This document shows positions 12,029 through 23,641 of a DNA stretch of 64,000 nt, piece after piece; within the stretch, counting starts at the first letter, position 1; every line of letters starts with the position of its first letter. This stretch comes from Marvania coccoides. Lineage: Eukaryota; Chlorophyta; Trebouxiophyceae; Chlorellales; Chlorellaceae. Under the pieces are notes generated by a model. The model ran no database searches. It worked only from the letters and a program-made list of their open reading frames with translations, and was not told the origin of the DNA. Both the position numbers and the translations under genes were made by a program. The DNA is taken from NCBI GenBank assembly GCA_963854735.1, contig OY978097.1, positions 1,240,001 through 1,304,000 on the forward strand, written 5' to 3'.

Positions 12029-12108
12029 GGCTTATGCGAGGATCGAACTCGCGATCACTACAAACCGAGGCTTCCAAATGTAGTATCCTTCCACTAGACC
12101 AATAAGCC
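12029..12108 (-). tRNA. tRNA-Pro(UGG) with 9-nt intron
   Basis: The minus strand folds as a tRNA of 80 nt: acceptor stem GGCTTAT/ATAAGCC (7 bp), D-arm region TGGTCTAGTGGAAGGAT (A-box), anticodon stem CTACA/TGTAG, T-arm GCGAG-TTCGATC-CTCGC (B-box). The anticodon loop is 16 nt instead of 7, so a 9-nt intron sits at the canonical position 37/38. With that placement the anticodon is TGG (proline). GGCT..TTGGTCTAG is the usual start of eukaryotic nuclear tRNA-Pro. There is no encoded CCA and a T-run follows downstream, as expected for Pol III. The exact intron edges are inferred. Confidence 0.88.
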
Positions 12109-12424
12109 TTTTCTATTGCCGAGACGAGCAAAACCTCTGGCAGACTGGTATCGTGCCCGAGACTTCTGGTCAGAGACCAAACGAAACTTTTTCGAAATCC
12201 AATTTTCAGGGCCTCCTGAATGATGACAAGCTCCTTCTTCAAGTCTTCAAGCGGTGGTTTCCAGCGCAAACTCCTCGCCCGTCTTGGTGAAGCGCACCTG
12301 AAAGATTTATAGGAAAAGAAGAGGGGGGAGGGAGGGAGAGAGGGGAAGAAAATGTCAGTCTGCCGTTTATTTAGGCAAGAAAAATAAATATTAACTATTA
12401 ACTAAAAAAAAACAAGGAAATAAT
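12109..12424. other. Intergenic between tRNA-Pro and the unknown large gene
   Basis: Includes a purine-rich stretch (GAGGGGGGAGGGAGGGAGAG) near 12322 and AT-rich sequence. It holds the 3' region of the minus-strand large gene. No further feature. Confidence 0.45.
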
Positions 12425-15400
12425 TTACATTGACGTGCTGGCTCTTGAAGGGGTTTGCGGGAGCCCTGCCCCCCCCTTCCCCTTCCATACTACACCGAAC
12501 GACATGGTGCCGTTGCCGTACTGTACTTTGGCAAAGAAGCCCTCCGGCAGGCCGCGCATCACCAGCCACTTGGTTTTGCCCTCAGTTGGCTGCAAGGCGT
12601 TCTTCCCCCACTTCGGCCACCTTTTCCCCTCCATTTCAGGTTTGTGAAAGTCCACGAAACCAGTGCCCAGCGGGGAAGTCTGCGAGAATTCGGTAATGGA
12701 CTTGGCACGCAAGTTGAGTGAGGCCAGCAAAATCGGCTCTCCTGCCACAGCCGCCTCAGCCCTCTGCTTCGACCGCTGCAGCGCCCTGAATCCAAGCTTC
12801 ACCAGCTCGTCTCTGCTGCCGTCCACGAAATGGGATGGGTCGGACACCTGGACAGCGGTCAGCACCCGGTCCTCCTCTCGCTCCGCCGCCTCCACGCCCA
12901 GCACCCACTCTTTGCCGTACAGCAGGGCGTCGTAGGCGTGAATCATGCGCAAAATGTTTTTGGCGGTTTTCGACGGCTTGTAGGAGACAGCCACTTTGCC
13001 CAGGCCCTCAATCCACAGCTTGACTGGCCTGCCAGTAGGGGTGCCGCCGCTCATGTCCAGATCTTGGAAGAGCAGCATCAGGGAGTCCCGCAGATACCAC
13101 TGGGACGTGATGGAAGCCACCATCTGGTTGCTCCTGCCGTTGTCCGTGGCCATGAAGCCAAAGGACGCCTTGCACAGCTCGCCAGGGTGAAGCTGGGACA
13201 TCACCATCTCCTGTGCCCGCGCCTTCTCCAGCCTCTCCAGCGCCCCCAGCTCCCGCACGCCTGTCGCAAAGCAGCCTGCAATGGCCGCCATCGGGTCTTC
13301 GGGCTCTTGGTGTTCGGGCGCCGCTTCCCCCGGGTTGGCAGCAGACGGCGCCCACAGCCAAAACCACCAGCGCCGCTCGACCGCGTCCCACACCGTAAAA
13401 AGCATGGCACCGAGCCGCTCCGTCCAGTCACCGCTGCGCACGAAAATGTAGAATCTGGGCCGCTTCCCGCCCACCAGTACAATGCTGACCGGCACTTGCC
13501 CCACGTTGCCGTCCTTCAGTTGCACCCGCACCGCCAGCCTCACTGTCTGCTGGGGCATGACTTGCGGGTTCGCCCAGAGCCAGGCGCCAAAGAGGGAGAT
13601 GCTGTGGGGTATCAAAGCAGTTCCCGTCAAACGGGCACCTGGGGTCTTCTTCCTCCTCAGGTTCACATGCAGCACCGCCCCCGGGACAAAGTGACCCTGC
13701 ACCCGCTGCACGCACCCTGCACCGCTGTTGATGATGCGCTTCACCTCGGCGATGAGGGTCTGCGGCTTTGTCAGCGGCCGGTCCACCATTGTCCCGCCAT
13801 GACAGAGAACAATGCAATTGCCGCTGGAGTGCTTGAAAAGCGATAGCTCCATGTCGATGGTGCCGTCGTGCAGCAAACTCTCCAGCTGCTCCGCCGCCGC
13901 GGCGCCTTCTGCGAGCAGATCCAAGCTGCGCAAGAACTCTGGGGGCGCCCGAGGCTCGCACCAGCAGCCCCCGCCCCGGCATCGCCGCCTCCTTCAAAAG
14001 AGAGATGAAGAGAGGGGCATTAGTAAATAAGGAACTGGTGCTTTAGAGCAAAATTTCCAAATTCGAATAAAACGGGCGGAGATGCGCGCGCGAGGCAAGC
14101 TAAATAATTGATTAATTCCGAAGTTTGATTTTTGAAAAAATAAAATTAGATTAAACGAAGTGTTGCCTGCCACCCACAACAACAAAGGAGCAGATGAACA
14201 CGACCACCGCAGCAGAGTGCTGGTTCGTTGTAAATAATAACATTATTAATACTCACCGCCTTGCACCCCAGCCTGCTGCCCCAGCGGCTCCACCCCAAAC
14301 TCCTCGAAAACGCACGGTGGCTTGCGCGCTGCCGTCGTGCCAGCGGTAGAGGACGGCTGCAACCTGCTGGGAGCCTGAACGTCGGGCATGCGGGTGCCGG
14401 AGAGGACTTCACGGGGGCGGCCGGCGGGGAAGCTGTCCGCTGCGTCCACGGGGTCCCAGTCGTGGTAAAGGGCGTCGTCCGCGGTGCACGGCCTGATGGA
14501 CTCGCTGGGGTCGCGACCGCGCACGGCCAGCGCGCCCTGGTGCGCCTCTGCCGCCCCCGGCACGGTGCTGTCGTAAGGCGCCACCGCCACGCCCACCACA
14601 GTAAATCTCTGACGGCCCACCCGCTCACAAGTGAGCTGCAGTACCATGCCGTGGTACCGCGGGTCAGAGGACAGCACCAGCACCGCAAACACGATCTGGA
14701 GGCGCACAGGCCTGCCAAGAGGCAGCGACTTTGCCGCCTCCTTCGCCGCCTCCACCAAGCGCTCCAGGATGCGCGACATCCGGGTGCCCGACCCCATGGT
14801 GATGGCGCCGCTCTCGCCCCCCTCCAGCAGCGCCAGCAAGGTGCTGGGCCTCGTCGCCTTCCACCGGATGAGCTCCCACAGCCAGGCCTCCGAGACCCTT
14901 TGGGCCACCTGCCAGCACTTTTCGATGTCGGCGGGGTCCACGTGCTTCAGCTCCCCGTCCGCGTCCAGCACCGCCTGGCCGCTGACCACCTTGGTTGCCG
15001 CCTCCCGATCCTTTTGCAAAGCCGGCGTCAGAGGGTTGAGGCTCCCCACCAGCTGGCCACGCAGGGTCTCCAGCGTGCCGTCCTCGACCATGGCCTCGGA
15101 GAAGAAGCCTCGTTCCACCAGGTACTGCAGGTACTCCCTCCAGTCTCCAGGGTGCGCTTGCAGATCGCCGGCCTCAACGCCCTTCCACAGCGCCTGCGCA
15201 ATGACGTACCCCCTGGCCACGCCCACCCCCTTGATGCCCCCGACCTCGTCGTCCTTGGCCACGCCGGAGATGAACGGCAGGAGCTCTGGGGGGAACTTGC
15301 AGGCGGTGGTGATCGCCGTTGGGTCGTACTCCAGGTAAGTCCAGAAGCCGGCCTCGTTGGTGGCGGGATACATCGCTGCCAGGATGCGCAGCCAGCCGGC

Positions 15401-16204
15401 CACCTTGTTCAGGATGTCCCTGTCGAAGCTCGCCACCGTGCTGGCGGTGCCCTTCAAGTTATCTGCATGCTTGCGGCTCAGCCTGCAAAAAATAACAACA
15501 AGGGAGCTGATAATTTGATGTCATACATGTTATTTTTATTATTTTTATGTTCATAATTATTCAATTTTATTTATTGGAAACAGCAGCAGAGTTTTCTGAG
15601 AAAAGTTTTCTTCAAAACCATGCAGGAAAAAATGAAGTGTGGGGAAAACCTACGCTGTTCCGGGGTCCGCCTGCGTCGGCGCGTGCACCGCTTGAATCAT
15701 CTCTGCCAGTCCCCAGAGCTCCATGACCATGTCGATGATGTGGGCCCCGAGGCCGTTGCGCCTCAGCCAGCCGGGGAGGAGCTTCTTCCTCTCCTCTAGC
15801 TTCTCAGAAGGGAGCTGCAGCTCCCGCATCGCCTCCTTCAGGGCGTCCTGTGCGACGTCAAAAGCCAGCCGCACTTCCGCTGCGTCAATTTTCAGCGGCC
15901 GCCTCTCCAGCTGAGCTTTTGCGTGGGCCAGGTAGATCCCACGGACGAGGGGCCCGACCACCGCGAAGACCGCCTGGTGGGCGATTTGGAGGTTGAGCTG
16001 GGCGACACATGAAGGCTGCCCCATGTCGACCCCGATGCACATCGGGTCACCCTCGCGGCGCCCCCTTGTGGCTCCTGCCCGCTGCGCAGCGTCGACTAGC
16101 GCGAGGATCTTTTCCCCATTGGCGGTTACCTCCTTTGGCTGCACCCCTTCATCCCCAGACTTGGCTACAGCGTATTCGGCTGCTCCCTTGCCGGGTGTCC
16201 ACAT
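12425..16204 (-). CDS. Large protein of unknown function (about 1096 residues)
   Basis: Three long exons join in phase: 16204-15654, 15482-14257 and 13938-12425. The first ATG used is MWTPGKGAAEYAV; a 5' UTR exon may end at 16331 (GCTAAA/GTGAGT). Codon use is GC-rich and typical of neighbours, and the frame holds for 3.3 kb, so it is a real gene. No family was recognised. What is visible: an Arg/Lys/Glu-rich helical first third; a middle part with beta-like runs after a GRPVRLQIVFAVLVLSS segment; a Pro/Ser-rich linker around residues 540-590; then an alpha/beta last third with HSSGNCIVLCHGG, a Trp cluster RRWWFWLWAP, and a second GRPVKLWIEG segment. No transmembrane helix, zinc motif or nucleotide-binding loop is evident. 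Exon 3 needs the acceptor CCCCCAG at 13939; a nearer TTTTGAAG acceptor breaks the frame. Confidence 0.72.
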
Positions 16205-17315
16205 GCTGCCTTGTCCTGCAACACCAGAATCATTGAACGTTAATAAGTGGCCGAAAATTGTACAACAAGCAAGCTGGGAGGGGAAATGGGGGGTTAAAAT
16301 ATGTGGATAATAAAATTCGATACTCACTTTAGCCCGCAGGAGGTGAAACTCGCGGCGGCGGCGGCTTTTTAAGTATATCACTTGCTAATTTATTGGGTAA
16401 AAGGGGAGCTCGGCCTCGCGGCAGGCCCCTAATAATTTTTTTTAGTTTCGAAGTAGCCAGCCTTAATGGGGCGGCGTTGCTCGGTATTGGGGTTTAAATG
16501 CTATAAAACGTGCTCTAAAATTATTATTACAATTGATCAATTTCGGTTGTTGTGCATGCAGAGAGTTTTTTCCCACCATTTTTTTTTTTTTTTCGAAGAA
16601 AATTTTCGACCAAAATGTATACTTTAAAAACTCAAAAGCCGATGTTAGAGGCTTCTGGACATAATGACGCGTATAGTGCACGTCGGGCATCGCCTCCCGA
16701 CATTACAAATCTCCACAGCTGCCGCCCCGCACAAGCGCTGCAGCGCAGCATGGATGGGGTTCGCTGTCCCAGCCCTTTTCTAGCCTTAACGCTTTAGCTT
16801 CAAAGTTTTAAGACAATTTCATAAAGATAGAAGGCAAGCTGTGCTGCCAAAAGTGGATGCCATTATTGGGAATGTATCAAACGAGCTGGCGCCAAGTGCA
16901 CACCAATGCGCCCACCCTGCGCATGGCAATAGCTCTAGTACCAGCCATCGACATTGGCATCGCCTGTTCCCGGCATTTTGTATTTTTTACCGCCACCGCT
17001 AAACTGTCATAAGTCCACTGCATGGAGCGCAGTAGCGACGGCTGCGCGCTGCTCCAGCCCTTTTTTAGTCTCTCAACACTCTGAAAAAGCTTTGCCTTTT
17101 ACTCAAACATAAAATTCCGTCCTTTTAATAAAAAAAGCAACTGAAGTGGCCTGGTGCAGGTTGGAAAATAGGAAGAGACATTGCTGGAGAAAAAAAACTT
17201 TGTGCAGACGGTTCTGGGCAGCAAATCATTATAAGAACAAGAAGCACTCAAGCCCCCCCCCCCCCCCCATGATATGATCATCTCTCCCTCCGATTGTTAT
17301 AAAACCCCATTATAA
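16205..17315. other. Intergenic, with possible 5' UTR exon and a C16 tract
   Basis: Upstream region of the unknown large gene (minus) and downstream region of PPD6 (minus). A donor-like GCTAAA/GTGAGT on the minus strand at about 16331 and an acceptor at about 16217 suggest a 5' UTR exon and intron. A run of 16 C lies at 17253-17268. Weakly similar stretches occur near 16684-16790 and 16955-17070. No coding region. Confidence 0.4.
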
Positions 17316-19013
17316 TCAAGCCTTGACGCTCTTTAGCATGTGCCGCAGCTTGCCCTCCGCCTTGCCCCACTGCTTGTCGTTGGCAGCCACCACCCACAGG
17401 TAGGCCTGCTCCCCCTTGATTGTGAATGCAGCCAGTTGGTGCGTGCCCACTTTTGCGTACCTGAACAAAACAACAAACAACTCGTATTTCAATTGCAGTT
17501 ATTTATTACGTATGCATCAATCGTAAAAAAATAAACTTACGGCGCAGCAATCTCGTAGGTGTAGTACATCCGCCCATCTGCAAACTCTTCGGTGTCTGCC
17601 GTCAGCACGTCCTCTGCGCTGTCCAGGTAGTTGCCCGTGATAAAGTTGCCGATGGACTCCACCACCTGCGCAGGGGTCCCCAGGTCCTTGAGCTGTGCGT
17701 TGGCTTTGGACACCAGGCGGCGCAGCGGGAACACGATGAGCGACGCAGTGCCCTCCTCGGAAGACTCCCACAGGGCCTCGTACCAGGGCTCGTCGCAGCG
17801 AGGCATGCAAAAGTTGCCAGTGAGGATGTTGAGCAGGGTCCCCTCTGTCCAAGTGGACGGTATTTCAAAAGAGTAAAGGGTGGGGTCGGGGAAGATGACG
17901 CCTGCAAGTGATAAAAATAGATGAACAATGCTTAAAGAGAAAGAAGGCCGTGGAGATAATAAACAGAGAAGTGAAAGTAATGGAATAAAGTGGAATTCAC
18001 CAACGAAGAAAATTCAGTCAGTACTCTTTTACGAAAACGTGCGCTGCTAATTTCCAAAGAGAGGGAGGGGAAAGACTAGATTTTGTTTCCAAACAGTTTT
18101 GCGTCACAGCCAGTTAACCGAAGTTTTAGGACTTCTCCTAAAAGGAGGGGTCGAGTAGCAAAGCAAAAAGAAGTCATTTTAAGCCGGAAGAAAAAAATGC
18201 TCCAAAATTGGAAGAGATTGGATACTGCTAATTCATATGTCCAATAAGCACCGAGGATAATTAAGCTCAGTCTTGTTTCTCATACTGCTAATGTAGCTTT
18301 GCTTATTAAAAAGCACTCGAAACCGTGTCAAATGAGCATGGTAAAAAAAGACAGAATATTTTCTTAGGGGTTCAGATAGCCAGCAGCTACTTTATTATGC
18401 CTCAATCTAAGCTGCGGTCGTTTTCTAAAAAGCAAAAGATGAAGAGTACAAAATATTGATTGCAACTGGAAAAAAAGCCACTCCATAGCCGCATGGCGTT
18501 GAGACCTAAAAATATATGCTGGAATACACGCTTAATGCTGGGAAAGACTTTTTCTGAACACCATTTTATAATAAAAATGCGGCACAGACACTTTTTCCTT
18601 TAAAAAACTGCCAGCCATACAGCAACAATAAAACGCTGTTCAAACTAACCAAACTCGTCATTGCTTTCCTAAAATATTAATATGCAAACAAACTCACCGG
18701 CTCTCAATGAGGGGGTGGCACGGGCTTCAGGGGTATACAACACGTAGCCCTCGGTGGAGGCGGGGGGGCAAAAGTCCCCAGCCTGGCGGGTGGCAGTCTT
18801 GGCCAGCGAAGGGAGGGGCGTGGCGGCGGCGGCGGCGGCAGCCCCGGCAGCGAAAAAGGTAAAAAGCGCAGCCCGCCTGTCATCGCACGCAGGAGGCAGT
18901 GCTGATGCCGCCACAACCACCCGTGATGTTGCAAACCTCTGCCTGGCAGCAGGGAGAGGTGCCATTTGGGGGTGAGGCTGGGATCGAATTTGATTTGCTG
19001 CCAGAACCTTCAT
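17316..19013 (-). CDS. PPD6: PsbP-domain protein, thylakoid lumen (PPD6 type)
   Basis: Lumenal PsbP-fold protein of the PPD group; PPD6 is an abundant lumen protein reported as a redox-sensitive partner rather than an oxygen-evolving-complex subunit. Exons 19013-18698, 17901-17541 and 17460-17316 join in phase to 273 residues. The N-terminus is bipartite: a plastid transit peptide followed by DRRAALFTFFAAGAAAAAA, a twin-Arg lumenal signal ending near LPSLAKT. The PsbP domain begins at VIFPDPTLYSFEIPSTW and contains NILTGNFCMPRCDEPW, whose two Cys match the disulfide pair typical of PPD6, then GNFITGN and the final KGEQAYLWVVAANDKQW strand. Intron 1 (17902-18697, about 800 bp) is unusually long for this region and contains nothing I recognise. 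Confidence 0.85.
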
Positions 19014-19292
19014 GATCCTAATCTTATTGGTGAATTAATTGATCAAAGCTGGTTATATTTTTTGAACTAATTTCTTTGGAAGAAGCATAGCGCAGAAATA
19101 AAAAAAAGTTCGTTTTAAAGAAAAAATTCGAAACCAGCTTCGCCTTGGTCTTTGGCAATTGCGTCGAGTGAGTACCATTTTAACATAGCTACAGTATATA
19201 TCATACGGCCAGCTGCCGCCCAGGCCCTCAATAAAGCCCCACACCGCCATCCAGACTCTTGATCTTCCACAGAAGTAGCAAAACACATAATA

Positions 19293-20551
19293 ATGAGCCT
19301 ACTGCCCGGTGGCTTTCGGCCCCTGCACCTAGGAATTGCAGCGGTGGCTGGCGTGGCGGTCGGCGGCACCGCTGCATTTTGGTGGGCTCAGCACCAAACT
19401 GAGACTGCCGCCAACAGCCACCCCGCTCTCAAGCATGGTGCCCCCGTCACCGGCAGCCTGCGCACCTTCTCTGGCTACGTTGCCGAGTTTGACCCTCGCC
19501 TGCGCAACCCCAAGTTTGTCCTGGAAGTCATTTCTGCCAACTCTGTGCGTGGCAAAGGCACACGGACAGACTCGTACTTCGTAGAAGATTCCGCCATGGA
19601 CCCGCGCTTTCGCTCCAGACTGGACAGCTTCAGGCAATCGGGGTACGATCGCGGCCATATGGCGCCCGCAGCCAACCACAAGTCGTCGCAGCAGGCAATG
19701 GACGATACCTTTGTTTTGACAAATATCTGCCCGCAAGTGGGTCAGGGCTTTAATCGCGGCTACTGGGCCCGGTTCGAGCGGTTTGTGTGGGAGCTCACGC
19801 AACGGAATGGCGACGTTTACGTAGTCACAGGCCCTTTATACCTGCCTCAGCCCAACGCTGCCACAGGAGGCTGGCAGATGGCCCACCCTATGCTAGGCAC
19901 GTTTGTTTTCACTATGTGCATGTGCAATTTTCTCATATTAAACTTGCTACAAATTGCAAAAAAATATTTTACGTTTGGTTTTTTTCTCGTTTTGCAGGTT
20001 CCCCACCGCAGCTCACTGCAGTGCCCACCCATTTTTTCAAAGTGGTCCTGGCCGAGGACGGCACCAATACTGCCACCCTGGGGGCGTTTGTGATGCCCAA
20101 CACGGCCATAGACCCCAAAACGCCGCTATCTGCGTTTGTAGTGCCTATTTCTGCGCTAGAGGAGGTGGCGGGCATGGAGTTTTTCCCGAAATTTTTGCGA
20201 CGAGAAAAGCGGCTTGCGTTGGACGAAATTTCGCTGCAATGGCAGCAGCTGGGGCGAGAGTCCACGCCCCAGCTGCAGCTGACAGGAGAACAGCACCTGA
20301 CCCTCTTGCCAGCGCCTGAAGGCGTGATTAGGCAGCAGCAGGGAGTCATGGTGGTGAAGCGGAATGGAAAGCAGCCTGAGAGCCCTGGGCAAGGCATGCG
20401 CCACATTTGCGAGTACAACGGGTGCAAGCTGCCTCGGGAAGATTGGTGGAAATCCAATGGCAAGAAGGAGCAGCTGCGGCGCACACAGAGTTTGCCGGTT
20501 CTTCACCAGGATGGTGGTGGAAAAGGAGGAGGAGGAGGAGGGAAGCGCTAG
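19293..20551 (+). CDS. DNA/RNA non-specific endonuclease, EndoG/NUC1 type (mitochondrial)
   Basis: Beta-beta-alpha metal nuclease; EndoG relatives sit in the mitochondrial intermembrane space and cut DNA and RNA. Two exons, 19293-19896 and 19998-20551, give 385 residues. A hydrophobic anchor (LGIAAVAGVAVGGTAAFWW) follows the first ten residues. The catalytic motif is DRGHMAPAANHK (general-base His) and the metal Asn lies in QGFNRGYWARFE. FYVVTGPLY-type and VPTHFFKVVLAE strands follow. The C-terminal about 110 residues extend beyond the core and end in a Gly-rich tail. Only a GC-AG intron (donor TAG/GCACGT at 19897) keeps the conserved GSPPQLTAVPTHFF frame; the nearby GT gives a wrong frame. 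It is divergent from PPD6, with 279 bp between starts. Confidence 0.92.
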
Positions 20552-21015
20552 CGATCTCAATAAGAAGTACAGGTCCGCTGCATGCTTTTGGCAGCGGCAG
20601 TGCTTGACTGACTCATGAGGAGCTCCTGAGCAAGTGCGGACTACCTCTTTCCCTATCGGGAAGCTGCTGAACCGTCGCCGCCTGCTGTGGTTGGCACCCA
20701 CCATATAACAACTTGATGAGCGCCTGCCTCGCAAGGTGCTGTTTTTGGCCGGCTGGTGGGGAAGCGAGGCCACCCTCTCAACCCCCTCCGCGGCGGCATC
20801 ATAACGCAGGACTGGGAGGAGCTGTGAAAGGGGAGAGTTTGCTAGAAAGAGCCTGCTTAAACCATGCTGGGATCTGGCGACTTTAGAGATGATATTTTGG
20901 AAATTGCAGGGGGGGGGAACAATTAGAGACTTGGACAGACTTTCCATACACTCAGTTTCTTAATATAAAAAAATACATGTAAAACAGATAAACAAAACCC
21001 ACCGACACCCTCCAA
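20552..21015. other. Intergenic between convergent EndoG and SAM50
   Basis: Three-prime regions of both genes. An open frame on the minus strand crosses this interval but runs antisense into EndoG and has no family resemblance. Nothing else supported. Confidence 0.5.
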
Positions 21016-23191
21016 TTAAATTGAAGCAGAAAACCCAAATTGAAGGCCAGTCTGAGCAATACGGTCTGAGCCTCGGCGCCTCAAAACACGTGTAAGGTTC
21101 ACCTCCAGCATTCCCACAGATATAGGCCAGACTATACCCACACCCTGCAAGAAAGGACGCGCATAATGAATGTTAAAAATAAATAAATGAAGGCATATGC
21201 ATTAATTGTAATTATTTAAAGAAAACAGCAACGAAATTCTTATTATAAAAAATAAAATATTTTTTTCTTGAATTCCTAAAATATTTTTTTCTTGAATACG
21301 CACCACAACCCGGGTACTCTTTATATATTTAAACATTGCACGAATTTGCAAAAGGCAGCAAGGCAGTCGAAAAATGGAACTCACCACGCTGCAACGGAAG
21401 TTGGAAAAGAGATCGGCTGCAGTTCTTCGCGGAGAGGTCACGGGCGCCAGGTTGCCGAAGTTGACAAACACTTGGCCCTTCAGCCCAGCAGCACGGAAGG
21501 CGTCATTCGGCAAATTGTACCTCAACGCAGCCAAAATGGACCACATGACGTCCCCGCCGAGCGCATCAGATCGGGACTCGCCCTGGAAAGGTACCGGGGG
21601 GGGGGGGGGGGGGGTCGGATGAGAATAATGAATGCATCACTGACGAAACCCTTATCTCCTTCATTTGATGACAAATGCATTTACCTCTGCTACAACAGGG
21701 CGCGGTCGCCGGCCGGCACTTGGCCCCACGCCCTTGATTGCAAATCCACGGAGCGCATCAGGGCACACCCCTCCGAGGAAAAAGCGATCGCTGATGTACG
21801 TCCTCTTCTGTCCACCCCATGGCAATAATATGCCAGCCCCGCCTTCCAAATGCAGTGCGGAGTCTTCTCCAACTGGGAGGGCGAACTGCAGCAAGGCAAG
21901 ATGTTTTTATTAAGTTGCTGCATGGACAGGTAGCAAAACAAGAATCGTGCCAGCACAACAGAATTAATTTCTCACCACACCGCTGATCTGGTGCTTGGCA
22001 AAGCGCACGAGATTAGGGTCCGGGCCAATCCCAGAGAACTCTGCAGACGTCCGCAGGCTCCACCCTGCAACATTGAAAAATCAGTTATTGTACGACGACG
22101 TTTAGGAGGCAATTGCAAGCTAGTTGAACGTACAAAAGTCGACTTTCATTAATTTATGAATCCAATCAATTATAGATAAATAGCTGCAAAAATTAGCTGA
22201 CAGCGTGCACCCACCGTTCCGAGGGAAGGCAGTGCCATCGAGGGTGCCAGTGGAGAAATTGTACTTGAGCGCCGACTTCACCTGGTCACCCAGCTGATCA
22301 ATCATCAAACGAGAACACCGCTGCGAAGGGTCGTTGAGTCTGCGCCATCCCAATTCGTAAGATAGAGCATGGCTCCCAGTCTCGCTGCATACGTGCAAGG
22401 AGAAGCAAATTTCAGCTGTGCACCGAGTTATTTTGCAGGGGACAACGAAAACATACCTTGCAACGGTAACAATACCTCCTCTAAGGCGCTCAACATAAGA
22501 AGAACAGGACTGGCGATCCGTGACCAGCTGCTGGACGCGCACGTCGGCCATGACCGGCATCCCCCAGGGCTTGGGCATCGAGTAGCTCAAGGAAGCCACG
22601 TTGGTGCGCTGAGTGCCATATTCCAATCCAAAAGAAACTTGCTCAGCCCGTCCCAGTGGGTTGTTGAGGTTCAGTGAGGCCTCCACCGTGCCTACATGCG
22701 AATGCATCAGGTCCTCAACGAGCTATATACAGAAACAACCATTGAACCCAAGACGATGCCTCCTCTCACCTTCTGTTCCTTGCACGTACGTCCCAGTGTG
22801 CACATTCAGAAGGCTGCTTTCTTGGCAGCGGACGACGACAGAGCAGCCTTCAGTCGGTGACTGAACAACGGGGGGGAGTGAGAAAGAAGAACAGGGCTGG
22901 AGGTTTCTCTCTAATCGCTGGGCTTTCACTATATGCACGCAATTTCCTCACAATTTTGCTGTGATCGAGGATGATCTCCACCGCCGAGAAGACGCCCAGT
23001 GCCATCAAGTCTGCATGTGCTTGGAGGACAGCATCCTTGATCTCATCCAGGGTTTGGGCCTCTCTGAGCCCATCAAAATTCCTCTCAACGATATGCTCTC
23101 TCGTCCGTTGCAAGCCTTTGATAGAGATAGAGTCGACTGTACATTTTTTCAAAAAGATTTCGCTCAAGTTGATTTCTAGAGTTGGATCCAT
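21016..23191 (-). CDS. SAM50: Mitochondrial sorting and assembly machinery SAM50 (Omp85)
   Basis: Outer-membrane beta-barrel assembly protein of the Omp85 superfamily that inserts barrel proteins into the mitochondrial outer membrane. Eight exons join in phase: 23191-22952, 22860-22770, 22691-22457, 22384-22215, 22064-21976, 21885-21685, 21582-21385 and 21144-21016; 450 residues. A single POTRA domain is at residues about 15-110 (KIVRKL lies in the first intron, not coding), followed by the barrel beginning TVEASLNLNNPLGRAEQ. Barrel hallmarks: ISDRFFLGG (the Omp85 RF loop motif region), LGGDVMWSILAALRYN, and a final strand GLQFGFSASI. One POTRA and this length fit SAM50 rather than plastid Toc75 or OEP80. 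Intron 6 holds a run of 19 G at 21596-21614. Confidence 0.88.
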
Positions 23192-23641
23192 TGTGGCAAT
23201 ACACCCAAATCCAAAAAGTAGACCGACAAATCAACAAAAACCAAAATGACGGGCTGGAGAAGAGGAGGAGAAAAGGAAAAAATGAAGGGAAAAAAAAGTT
23301 CAAGAATTAAGGTTTGCCTTGCCACTCGTCTTTCAACTTACTGATGTTGTGCATTTTTTGAAATTCGTTTTGTTCAGTTCATCCAAGGTACGACCAGTGG
23401 CCGTGGACACGCACGGCATCTCAAACATGTTTGTTTAAATCAGCCGTCAATTTATTTTTCTCCTCCATCTCTCCGCCTTGTGCACCGATTTCAAGGCTGA
23501 TTTTTGGAATTTACAGTATAATTATTATAAATTTGCAAGGCCTGCGTCTGTCCTATTTTTTGTCCCAAATCGCCTTAGCAGCCACCGCTGAGCACAGTTC
23601 AAAGCCAAGTGTGGCTCATGGTTGACAGAACGCCTTGCACA
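23192..23641. other. Divergent intergenic region SAM50/gyrA
   Basis: AT-rich shared upstream region of two divergent genes, both with organelle-targeted products. No specific promoter motif recognised. Confidence 0.45.

Noticed and set aside
12830..15556. Long plus-strand frames opposite the unknown large gene (12830-13846 and 14261-15556)
   Set aside because: They lie antisense to exons that join in phase on the minus strand and read like Arg/His/Pro-rich shadow translations. The minus-strand frame has splice sites that close correctly.
17902..18697. Long PPD6 intron considered as host of a nested gene or snoRNA
   Set aside because: No convincing C/D or H/ACA boxes, tRNA fold or open frame could be seen by eye.
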